Shown: positions 1 to 5,742 of the stretch, piece after piece
Position numbering within the stretch: the first letter of the stretch is position 1
Layout of the letters: every line of letters begins with the position of its first letter
Assembly (NCBI GenBank): GCA_025362915.1
Contig: JANYEU010000106.1
Location: forward strand, 1 to 21,123
Origin: Chitinophagaceae bacterium
GTDB taxonomy: Bacteria > Bacteroidota > Bacteroidia > Chitinophagales > Chitinophagaceae
Length of the DNA: 21,123 nucleotides
Reading direction: 5' to 3'
The notes under the pieces: generated by a model
Told to the model about the DNA's origin: nothing
Databases searched by the model: none
The model's input: the letters and a program-made list of their open reading frames with translations, nothing else
Made by a program: the position numbers and the translations under genes

Positions 1-114
1 TTTCAGCACCTTACCAAGAAAGGATTAAAAAGCATTAGTAGTACTGTTATAGAAATGGCCACTGCCGAAGGCTTAGATGCTCACGCCAATGCTGTGAAAG
101 TGAGACTTGGCTAG
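1..114 (+). CDS. hisD: Histidinol dehydrogenase, C-terminal end (partial)
   Basis: Frame 1 is open from the window edge to a TAG stop at 112-114 and gives 37 residues. They contain the HisD C-terminal signature: FQHLTKKGLKSIS, then EMATAEGLDAHANAVKVRLG. The AExEGLDAHxxAVxxR pattern is typical of the end of histidinol dehydrogenase, the zinc enzyme that oxidises L-histidinol to L-histidine in the last two steps of histidine synthesis. The rest of the gene lies upstream of the window. No other his gene follows, so hisD may be the last his gene here. The stop codon is the outer edge of an inverted repeat that runs up to the dinB start. The identification rests on a short but distinctive stretch. 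Confidence 0.85.
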   Translation, partial: FQHLTKKGLKSISSTVIEMATAEGLDAHANAVKVRLG

Positions 115-191
115 TTGTTAGTTATTAGTGGTTAGTTGTTAGCTAAAAATTAATCACCAAATTAACCACTAACCACTAATAACTAACAACT
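113..191. repeat. Inverted repeat between hisD and dinB
   Basis: Perfect 23-bp arms lie at 113-135 and 169-191 with a 33-base centre. The left arm begins inside the hisD stop codon and the right arm ends 5 bases before the dinB start. The arms are built from reiterated TTAGT/ACTAA words: GTTAGTTATTAGTGGTTAG on the left, CTAACCACTAATAACTAAC on the right. There is no T-run after the right arm, so it is not a standard intrinsic terminator, although it could end hisD transcription or shape the dinB leader. Confidence 0.85.
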
Positions 192-196
192 GGAAA

Positions 197-1360
197 TTGT
201 CTTCTCCCCAACGATATATCGCTCACTTAGATCTCGATAGCTTCTTTGTAAGCGTAGAGGTTTTAAATAATCCCGATCTAAAAGGTAAGGCCATCATTGT
301 GGGTGGTACCAAGGATAGGGGTGTTGTGAGTACCTGTAGCTACGAGGCAAGGGCTTATGGCGTGCATAGTGCCATGCCGATGAAAAAGGCAATGGAACTT
401 TGTCCTCATGCTATTCTAGTAAATGGTACAAGGGGAGAATATAGCCGATACTCACGTTGGGTTACAGATATCATTGCAGCAAAAGCCCCTTTGTTTGAGA
501 AGGCAAGCATTGATGAGTTTTATATTGACCTTACCGGAATGGACAAGTACTTTGATCCATACAAATGGACGATTGCCTTACGGGAGGAGATTATTAAAGA
601 AACAGATTTGCCCATTTCCTTCGGATTGGCCACCAATAAGATGATTGCCAAGATTGCCACCGATATGGCGAAACCAAATGGTTATATCTTCGTTCAGCCC
701 GGTAATGAAAAGGCTTTTCTAGAATCGTTACCCGTTAATAAATTCTCTGGCGTAGGGGAGCAAACCAATAAGACATTAAAAGCCATGGGCATCCTCCTCA
801 TTGGCGATGTTCTACAGTTTACACCTGATACATTAGAAAAGAAGTTGGGTAAATGGGGACTGGATTTATACAGAAAGGCACAAGGCATTAATACCAGTGA
901 AGTACTCAATTACCACGAAGCCAAATCTATTTCTACAGAAAGTACTTTTGAGGAAAATACAAATGACATGGTCTTTTTATTGAAGGAACTGGTACGAATG
1001 ACCGAAAGGATTGCTTTTGAACTAAGACAAGACAATAAACTTACGGGTTGCATTGCAGTAAAAATCCGTTATCCAAACTTTGAAACCACTTCTAAGCAAA
1101 CAACGATACAATATACTTTTAGTGATGATGAACTGATACCTGCCGCCATGAAGCTTTTCAATGATTTATATAAAAAGGGACAACCTATAAGGTTGTTGGG
1201 CGTGCGATTATCGGAACTTACCAGTCATGCCCTGCAAGGAAGTCTGTTCGATAATCCAGAAAAGAAGAAAGACTTATACAAAGCCATTGATGATGTGAAG
1301 AACAAATACGGACGTGGTGCTTTGAAGAAGGCAAGAACGGTGAAGAAAAATGATCATTAA
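197..1360 (+). CDS. dinB: DNA polymerase IV (Y-family translesion polymerase)
   Basis: Encodes a 387-aa DinB-type polymerase that copies past damaged bases with low fidelity. The palm motif YIAHLDLDSFFVSVE (residues 7-21) supplies metal ligand D12 and the steric-gate aromatic F17. SYEAR lies at 48-52, and the second catalytic cluster SIDE at 104-107 (D106, E107). Helix-hairpin-helix and little-finger regions follow in the usual order. QGSLF (347-351) near the C terminus fits the sliding-clamp binding consensus QxxLF. Length is close to the family norm (about 350-400). The frame has no ATG that would keep the N-terminal motif; the best start is TTG at 197, with GGAA just upstream (192-195) and the hisD-dinB inverted repeat ending at 191. 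Transcription probably ends at the hairpin at 1453-1490. Identity is very secure; the exact start is less so. Confidence 0.95.
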   Translation: MSSPQRYIAHLDLDSFFVSVEVLNNPDLKGKAIIVGGTKDRGVVSTCSYEARAYGVHSAMPMKKAMELCPHAILVNGTRGEYSRYSRWVTDIIAAKAPLFEKASIDEFYIDLTGMDKYFDPYKWTIALREEIIKETDLPISFGLATNKMIAKIATDMAKPNGYIFVQPGNEKAFLESLPVNKFSGVGEQTNKTLKAMGILLIGDVLQFTPDTLEKKLGKWGLDLYRKAQGINTSEVLNYHEAKSISTESTFEENTNDMVFLLKELVRMTERIAFELRQDNKLTGCIAVKIRYPNFETTSKQTTIQYTFSDDELIPAAMKLFNDLYKKGQPIRLLGVRLSELTSHALQGSLFDNPEKKKDLYKAIDDVKNKYGRGALKKARTVKKNDH

Positions 1361-1452
1361 TTTGTATTCCTCTTGGACTACATCAATTATTTGAAGATGC
1401 AAGGCTTGGTAATTACAATTCGATGAAATAAATTAAGTTATTGTATAAATAA

Positions 1453-1490
1453 AAAAGGCGTTGGAATCCATCGATACCAACGCCTTTTCT
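1453..1490. terminator. Bidirectional terminator between dinB and the small secreted protein
   Basis: A 12-bp stem (AAAAGGCGTTGG at 1453-1464, CCAACGCCTTTT at 1477-1488) with a 12-base loop. T-rich sequence follows on the + strand, and an A-run before the left arm gives a U-run on the - strand. It sits between converging genes and can serve both. Confidence 0.85.
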
Positions 1491-1510
1491 TTGCAAGTCA
1501 AATCAACAAA

Positions 1511-1717
1511 CTAGCCTTGTTTTACAGCTACGGGTGCTGGGGTAGCTACAGGTTTTACTGCTTTGCTAGTGGCATTAGTCGCTTTTTTGTCTTTAGTGCA
1601 AGACTTTTTAGCACATTCTTTTTTACCTTTCTTGCAGCAAGATTTATCGCCTTCCTGTGCCAGTACAACACTGCTTACTGCCAATGCCATTGCGGCTAAA
1701 ACCAATACTTTTTTCAT
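1511..1717 (-). CDS. Small secreted Cys/Lys-rich protein, function unknown
   Basis: A 68-aa product. Residues 1-20 form a clear signal peptide (MKK, then a hydrophobic run ending VVLA), probably cut before QEGDKS. The mature part has a basic cysteine cluster, KSCCKKGKKECAKKSCTKDKK, with four Cys at 27, 28, 35 and 40, then an Ala/Pro/Val/Thr tail. The four closely spaced Cys could bind a metal or form disulfides in the periplasm, but this is inference; I do not recognise a named family. It has its own -7-like promoter element (1757-1764) and an upstream dyad (1775-1802), and ends at the shared terminator. The signal peptide and dedicated signals favour a real gene despite the short length. Confidence 0.75.
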   Translation of the reverse strand: MKKVLVLAAMALAVSSVVLAQEGDKSCCKKGKKECAKKSCTKDKKATNATSKAVKPVATPAPVAVKQG

Positions 1718-1756
1718 TGTTTACTTTTTTAATTTATTGAATAAATATATTCTTCT

Positions 1757-1764
1757 CAAAAGTA
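1757..1764 (-). promoter_or_regulatory. -7 promoter element for the small Cys/Lys-rich protein
   Basis: On the - strand this reads TACTTTTG, an exact match to the Bacteroidota -7 consensus TAnnTTTG, 39 bases upstream of the ATG. No TTTG at the usual -33 spacing is evident; the nearest TTG is 15 bases upstream, inside the dyad at 1775-1802. Confidence 0.45.
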
Positions 1765-1774
1765 AGGAGGTTTA

Positions 1775-1802
1775 TTTAACAATAGACTTATGTATTGTTA
1801 AA
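1775..1802. promoter_or_regulatory. Operator-like dyad upstream of the Cys/Lys-rich protein
   Basis: Perfect 10-bp arms, TTTAACAATA (1775-1784) and TATTGTTAAA (1793-1802), are separated by 8 bases. The dyad lies about 10 bases upstream of the -7 element on the - strand and so covers the position of the -33 element. That placement suits a repressor or activator site. It could also be an RNA hairpin after psd, but no U-run follows. Confidence 0.4.
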
Positions 1803-1881
1803 ACATTGCAACTAGAAGATTTTACCACAAAGAACACAATGGGTTTCTACAAAGGACACTAAGATTAAGAGAACCAATGCG

Positions 1882-2541
1882 CTAACTCCATGTAGCCAAA
1901 ACTGTAACACCACCCTTCACAACTTCGTTTAGTTCTACGTTTATTTTAGTGCCTACTGGCAATAAAACATCCACACGGCTGCCAAATTTTATAAAGCCAT
2001 ATTCATCAGTTTGCTTCACCTGTTGCCCTACTTTGGTATAGTTGCAAATACGTTTTGCCAGTGCGCCGGCAATCTGTTTGTATAGTATCGTTCCCTTTTC
2101 GTGTTTTACGGCTATACTCCAACGTTCATTTTCAGTAGAACTCTTCGGGTGCCATGCCACCAAGTATTTCCCTTTATGGTATTGGTTGTACACAACCTCG
2201 CCATCAATAGGATTTCTATTTACATGAACATTGGCAGGACTCATGAACACACTTAGTTGTATGCGTTTGTCCTTGAAATATTCAGTGTCTGTTATCTCTT
2301 CTATTACCACCACTTTTCCATCTGCCGGGCTTATTATCTGGTTATTATTGATGGTTAGTGTGCGATTGGGTATCCTAAAAAAAGAAATAATAAATAGTAA
2401 GAATATTAACGTTACTATGAAAACGGCTAATGAAAGCCATGGCAATTTCTCACTGAGAAAAGTAAATGACAATACGTTTACTACGCTAAAAATAAGTGCC
2501 GTGATACCAATTGTTCTAAAACCCTCTTTGTGTACAGTCAT
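1882..2541 (-). CDS. psd: Phosphatidylserine decarboxylase family protein
   Basis: A 219-aa short-form decarboxylase that converts phosphatidylserine to phosphatidylethanolamine at the inner membrane. Two hydrophobic segments lie at about residues 10-30 and 34-55. Then come SPADGKVVV (the conserved Asp region), NVHVNRNP (conserved His), and FGSR, whose Gly187-Ser188 bond is the expected self-cleavage site giving the beta chain and the pyruvoyl-bearing alpha chain. The length and FGS motif match the compact Psd type common in Bacteroidota rather than the roughly 320-aa enterobacterial form. No phosphatidylserine synthase gene is adjacent. A -7 match lies 18 bases upstream of the ATG. Archaetidylserine decarboxylase-like paralogues share these motifs, but PE synthesis is the likely role. 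Confidence 0.93.
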   Translation of the reverse strand: MTVHKEGFRTIGITALIFSVVNVLSFTFLSEKLPWLSLAVFIVTLIFLLFIISFFRIPNRTLTINNNQIISPADGKVVVIEEITDTEYFKDKRIQLSVFMSPANVHVNRNPIDGEVVYNQYHKGKYLVAWHPKSSTENERWSIAVKHEKGTILYKQIAGALAKRICNYTKVGQQVKQTDEYGFIKFGSRVDVLLPVGTKINVELNEVVKGGVTVLATWS

Positions 2542-2558
2542 ATAAATAATTTAGTTTG

Positions 2559-2566
2559 CAAATATA
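2559..2566 (-). promoter_or_regulatory. -7 promoter element for psd
   Basis: Reads TATATTTG on the - strand, an exact TAnnTTTG match, 17 bases before the psd ATG. A TTG lies 15 bases further upstream, shorter than the usual -33 to -7 spacing. Confidence 0.5.
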
Positions 2567-2715
2567 GAGGGATAGGAAAAGCAACGAATACAAGTTTAAT
2601 ATCTGGGTATAAAACAGGCAAATAACACGAGGATTTATTATTTGCAACCATGTGTTTAAATACATCACTGTAAATATTATATTTTTTTTATCATTGCACT
2701 CAATTATTTAAAGTT

Positions 2716-3558
2716 ATGGCAAAGAAAGTGGTTAGTGTTTATGGGGATATTTCTATAAAGTCGCCTTTTAATAGTGACCAACTGATCATTGAGATAGGCA
2801 ACCATCATATAACCTGCTTGGTAAAACTATCCATAAAGGGTGAGCTTTCAGCCATAGAGGTATATAGTTTTGATAGTTTTGAGGAAGAGTGGTACGATAT
2901 ATTTCAAGACATCAGACAGAAATCTAAAATACTGAACAGAGGGTTTATTGATACAAGGGTTTATCTTAATTTGCCAGAGACGGTATTGATACCCACCAAT
3001 CTTTTCACAGAATCATCGGCTACAGAATACCTTGAGTTAATTCATGGGGACAGCATAAATCAGGTGGTTAAAACAGAATCTGTAGCGGTGGAGCCTGGTA
3101 TTACCGTTGCAACCAAGATAAAGAGAAGTCTTCTGGATGCTATAAACAGTAACCTGATGATGATTACTATGCACAATGCCCAAACGGTTTTTATAGAAAA
3201 CCTCATGTCGCCAAAGAGGTCATATAACCATAGTTTATTGAAGGTTCAATTGTACACTGGCGAAATGTTGCTGGGGTTGATGTACAACAGTCAATTACAA
3301 ATTGTACAACTGTATAACCAAGATACTCCCGAGGATATTTTATACCATTTGTTGAATGTCTTGGAGCAGTATAATCTAAAGGCAGAAGAAACAACGCTAG
3401 AACTGTCAGGATATATCGAGATAAAGACGCCGCTTTATGAGAATATCAAAAAGGTATTTCCTAGAATTACATTTGATATGCCTGCAGAAGAATTAATAGC
3501 ATTGCACGATTTTACAAAATATCCCAAGCATTACCTAACCCCTTTCTTGAATTTGTAA
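2716..3558 (+). CDS. DUF3822-like protein, function unknown
   Basis: A 280-aa soluble protein with no signal peptide or membrane segment. Overall sequence and position directly before rsmD match the uncharacterised DUF3822 family of Bacteroidota. Recognisable stretches are the N-terminal LIIEIGNHHITCLV (about 24-37), which is predicted beta structure, the central VYLNLPETVLIPTNLF (about 83-98), and the C-terminal FDMPAEELIALHDF. My recollection is that the family has an actin/HSP70-like (ASKHA) fold, but I see no clear phosphate-binding motif here and do not assign ATPase activity. The start is the ATG at 2716 after an AT-rich leader. It is followed by a long hairpin and then rsmD, suggesting co-transcription. 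Confidence 0.78.
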   Translation: MAKKVVSVYGDISIKSPFNSDQLIIEIGNHHITCLVKLSIKGELSAIEVYSFDSFEEEWYDIFQDIRQKSKILNRGFIDTRVYLNLPETVLIPTNLFTESSATEYLELIHGDSINQVVKTESVAVEPGITVATKIKRSLLDAINSNLMMITMHNAQTVFIENLMSPKRSYNHSLLKVQLYTGEMLLGLMYNSQLQIVQLYNQDTPEDILYHLLNVLEQYNLKAEETTLELSGYIEIKTPLYENIKKVFPRITFDMPAEELIALHDFTKYPKHYLTPFLNL

Positions 3559-3561
3559 AAG

Positions 3562-3621
3562 AAGTTATACGTTGTACGTTTTAAGTTTTACGCAAGACTT
3601 AGAACGTACAACGTATAACTT
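3562..3621. repeat. 60-base hairpin between the DUF3822-like gene and rsmD
   Basis: Perfect 19-bp outer arms (3562-3580 and 3603-3621; AAGTTATACGTTGTACGTT and its complement) continue inward to 3589/3594 with only two G-T pairs. The result is a stem of about 28 bp with a 4-base loop. It begins 3 bases after the upstream stop codon and ends 15 bases before the rsmD ATG. No T-run follows. It fills the gap and would be a very stable RNA structure within the transcript. Confidence 0.9.
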
Positions 3622-3636
3622 ACAACTTGGCTTCTA

Positions 3637-4179
3637 ATGAGAATTATTTCTGGCAAATATGGTGGTCGTCGCATTAGCCCCCCAGCTTTTATGCCGCATA
3701 CAAGGCCTACCACCGATATTGCCAAGGAAGGGCTTTTCAACATATTACAACATCGCATTGACTTTGAAGATGCCAAGACCCTCGATTTGTTTGGGGGCAC
3801 TGGTTGCATCAGTTATGAATTGGCTTCGCGTGGGGCTGGTTCGTTGACCATCATAGAAAAGGATTCCATCATGCAGGCATTCATCAAGAAGAATATGGAG
3901 ATGCTGAAGGTGGAAAACACCAAGGTCATCCAAATGGACGTGTTCAGTTATATGAATACCTGCACCGAAAGTTTCGATTTTATTTTTGCTGGTCCGCCTT
4001 ACGCTTTGAATACCATTGATGAGATACCTAAGATTATTATTGCCAAAAAACTGATTGCCCCCGAAGGATTCTTTGTGTTGGAACATACACCGCGCAATGA
4101 TTACGCCTCCTTTCCAGGCTTTAGTTTTCAGCGCAATTATGGCACTACTATCTTTTCTTTCTTCGAACCAGTTATTTAA
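3637..4179 (+). CDS. rsmD: 16S rRNA (guanine966-N2)-methyltransferase, atypical catalytic motif
   Basis: A 180-aa RsmD-family SAM-dependent methyltransferase. The N-terminal MRIISGKYGGRRI, then RPTTDIAKEGLFNIL (23-37) and the SAM-binding loop DLFGGTG (50-56), followed by ELASRGA and the acidic TIIEKD (71-76), are all typical. The family modifies G966 of 16S rRNA during 30S assembly. The catalytic motif, usually [D/N]PP[Y/F], reads AGPPY at 118-122, so the expected Asp is Gly119. This could be a lineage variant, a loss-of-function change or a base error (Asp GAT to Gly GGT is one transition). Length is normal. It follows the DUF3822-like gene and precedes bioD on the same strand. Confidence 0.9.
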   Translation: MRIISGKYGGRRISPPAFMPHTRPTTDIAKEGLFNILQHRIDFEDAKTLDLFGGTGCISYELASRGAGSLTIIEKDSIMQAFIKKNMEMLKVENTKVIQMDVFSYMNTCTESFDFIFAGPPYALNTIDEIPKIIIAKKLIAPEGFFVLEHTPRNDYASFPGFSFQRNYGTTIFSFFEPVI

Positions 4180-4204
4180 TTGACAATTGATATGCTTTTC
4201 TTTC

Positions 4205-4236
4205 ACTAACCACTAATAGCTACAACTAACCACTAA
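4205..4236 (+). repeat. Direct repeats before the bioD start
   Basis: Two copies of ACTAACCACTAA (4205-4216 and 4225-4236), 20 bases apart, the second ending 1 base before the bioD ATG. The word CTAACCACTAA also occurs in the right arm of the hisD-dinB inverted repeat (169-179). The matching T/G-rich arm is absent here. Confidence 0.7.
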
Positions 4237-4237
4237 A

Positions 4238-4867
4238 ATGATTTTTATCACTGGCATCGGAACGGGAATTGGCAAAACAGTGGTGAGTGCCATCGTAACA
4301 GAGGCTCTTGAAGCCGATTATTGGAAACCAATCCAAGCGGGTTTTGAAGATGGAACGGATGCCTTGCAGGTGAGGGAATTGATCACCAATACAAAAACAA
4401 TCATTCATCCCGAAATATATAAATTGCAAATGCCCGCTTCTCCTCATATTGCAGCGAGAAATGAGGGAGTTTCTATTAATTTGAAAAAAATTGTCGACAA
4501 CTCTCCTTACCCCCCTTTAGGGGATGCGGGTATAATAGAAGGTGCCGGCGGCATTATGGTTCCGCTAAATGATAATGAATTTATGATTGATTTGATTGAA
4601 CAATTGGGTGCAAGGGTAATATTGGTTAGCAGGAATTATTTGGGAAGCATCAATCATTCGTTGTTGACGGCAGCTATTTGTAAGCAACGGAATATAAACG
4701 TGATTGGGTGGGTATTCAATGATCAATACTTGGATTACGAAGAAGAGATAGTTCGATGGACGGGGTATCCTAAGATTGTTTCAATTCCATTGGCAGAAAA
4801 AATAGATAAGGCATTTGTTTTACAGCAGGCGGATTTGGTGAAGGAAGCTCTTTTAAAGTATTTATAA
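4238..4867 (+). CDS. bioD: Dethiobiotin synthetase
   Basis: A 209-aa ATP-dependent enzyme that carboxylates and closes 7,8-diaminopelargonic acid to dethiobiotin, the penultimate step of biotin synthesis. The N-terminal P-loop GIGTGIGKT (6-14) is followed by KPIQAG (30-35, substrate-binding Lys), SPHIAAR (68-74) and the signature EGAGGIMVPL (101-110). LGSINHSLLT and a VFND-type nucleotide-binding motif come later. Length is normal. The start ATG directly follows the AC-rich repeat. No other bio gene is in the window, so the pathway must be dispersed. The segment coding SPYPPLGDAG contains a C-run/G-run palindrome, but alignment by eye to the family shows no extra residues there. The reading frame stays open for 70 codons after the stop, through the 21-bp array. 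Confidence 0.93.
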   Translation: MIFITGIGTGIGKTVVSAIVTEALEADYWKPIQAGFEDGTDALQVRELITNTKTIIHPEIYKLQMPASPHIAARNEGVSINLKKIVDNSPYPPLGDAGIIEGAGGIMVPLNDNEFMIDLIEQLGARVILVSRNYLGSINHSLLTAAICKQRNINVIGWVFNDQYLDYEEEIVRWTGYPKIVSIPLAEKIDKAFVLQQADLVKEALLKYL

Positions 4868-4896
4868 TGGGCATACTGGTTTATTGTTCTGCAATA

Positions 4897-5075
4897 TAAG
4901 CCTCTTTACCTACTAGATAACACCCTTTATCTGCTAGATAAGCCTCTTATATTGCATTATAAGTCTCTTAGTTTGCATTATAAGACTCTTAGTTTGCATT
5001 ATAAGACTCTTAGTTTGCATTATAAGTCCCTTAGTTTGCATTATAAGCCTCTTATATTGCTTTATAAATCCCTTA
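4897..5075 (+). repeat. Nine-unit 21-bp tandem array (TAAG-N3-CTTA)
   Basis: Nine units start at 4897, 4918, 4939, 4960, 4981, 5002, 5023, 5044 and 5065: an exact 21-bp period with no indels. Each has an 11-base core TAAG-N3-CTTA (the last base or Gly-position base varies in units 1, 2 and 9) and a 10-base spacer, most often GTTTGCATTA. Half-sites are largely conserved while the centre varies (CCT, ACC, TCT, ACT, TCC). Units 1-3 have a CTAGA-type or TATTG-type spacer. The array fills most of the 268-bp gap between bioD and the cyclo-ligase gene. It is not a CRISPR: the units are too short and the spacers are repeated. Confidence 0.95.
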
Positions 5076-5135
5076 ATTAGCGAATTAAATGACGATAACA
5101 CTGTGTATTAGAGGATAGTAAATTAAAATAAATGG

Positions 5136-5705
5136 ATGACTAAGAAAGAATTTAGACATACATATAAGCAAAAGCGGCTAGACATCTCTTCGAAAGAGAA
5201 GTTGAAACTGGATGATTTGATGTTATTGCAGTTGCAGACTTTCAATTTTGAAGGAGTGAAGACATTGCTTACCTATTGGCCAATGGCAAATATGGCGGAG
5301 CCGAATACACTGCTATTTTCTAGTTATTTAAGGCATTTTGTGCCTGAGTTACAGATTGCTTATCCCGTCAGCAACTTTAGCGATAATACCATGAAAGCTA
5401 TCTTGACTGATGAAGACACTATTTATACCACCAATAGTTTTGGTGTGACTGAGCCTAAAGAAGGCAATCTGATTAATCCGATTGAATTGGATTTAGTCTT
5501 TGTACCGAATCTTATTTGTGATAAACAAGGCTTTAGGGTAGGATATGGCAAAGGATTTTACGATAAATACCTTTCTCAATGCAGTGAAGACGTTACTTTG
5601 ATGGGATTCAATTACTTTGCACCTGTAGAAATAATAATTGACAAGGATGATTTTGACATACCTTTAAATTATTGTATCACACCCGATGATGTGTTTGAGT
5701 TTTAA
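5136..5705 (+). CDS. 5-formyltetrahydrofolate cyclo-ligase
   Basis: A 189-aa member of the 5-FTHF cyclo-ligase (MTHFS) family, which uses ATP to convert 5-formyl-THF to 5,10-methenyl-THF and returns the stored folate to the one-carbon pool. The N-terminal KKEFRHTYKQKRLDIS (3-18) supplies the basic helix. FGVTEPKEG (102-110) is the substrate-loop motif and GFRVGYGKGFYDKYL (132-146) the family signature that binds ATP phosphates. VFVPNLICD (121-129) is also typical. Length is normal. ATG at 5136 is preferred because the overlapping ATG at 5132 meets a stop within three codons. The gene lies 60 bases after the 21-bp array and 37 bases before lpxK on the same strand. Confidence 0.93.
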   Translation: MTKKEFRHTYKQKRLDISSKEKLKLDDLMLLQLQTFNFEGVKTLLTYWPMANMAEPNTLLFSSYLRHFVPELQIAYPVSNFSDNTMKAILTDEDTIYTTNSFGVTEPKEGNLINPIELDLVFVPNLICDKQGFRVGYGKGFYDKYLSQCSEDVTLMGFNYFAPVEIIIDKDDFDIPLNYCITPDDVFEF

Positions 5706-5742
5706 GTTTTGACTCAATTAAATTTAGATACAAGAATTTTAC

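Noticed and set aside
1815..1862. ACAAAG/ACACAA low-complexity stretch downstream of psd as a gene or ncRNA
   Set aside because: Short A/C-rich intergenic sequence with imperfect repeats; nothing supports a product or structure.
3745..4206. Antisense 153-codon frame opposite rsmD and its downstream edge
   Set aside because: It overlaps a clear rsmD gene and its translation resembles no family; a shadow frame.
4500..4530. In-frame palindromic element inserted in bioD (C-run/G-run around TTTA, coding SPYPPLGDAG)
   Set aside because: The distance between flanking family motifs is the normal one, so no extra residues are inserted; a chance hairpin in coding sequence is simpler.
4897..5075. CRISPR array
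   Set aside because: The period is 21 bp, spacers are 10 bases and mostly identical, and no cas genes are nearby.
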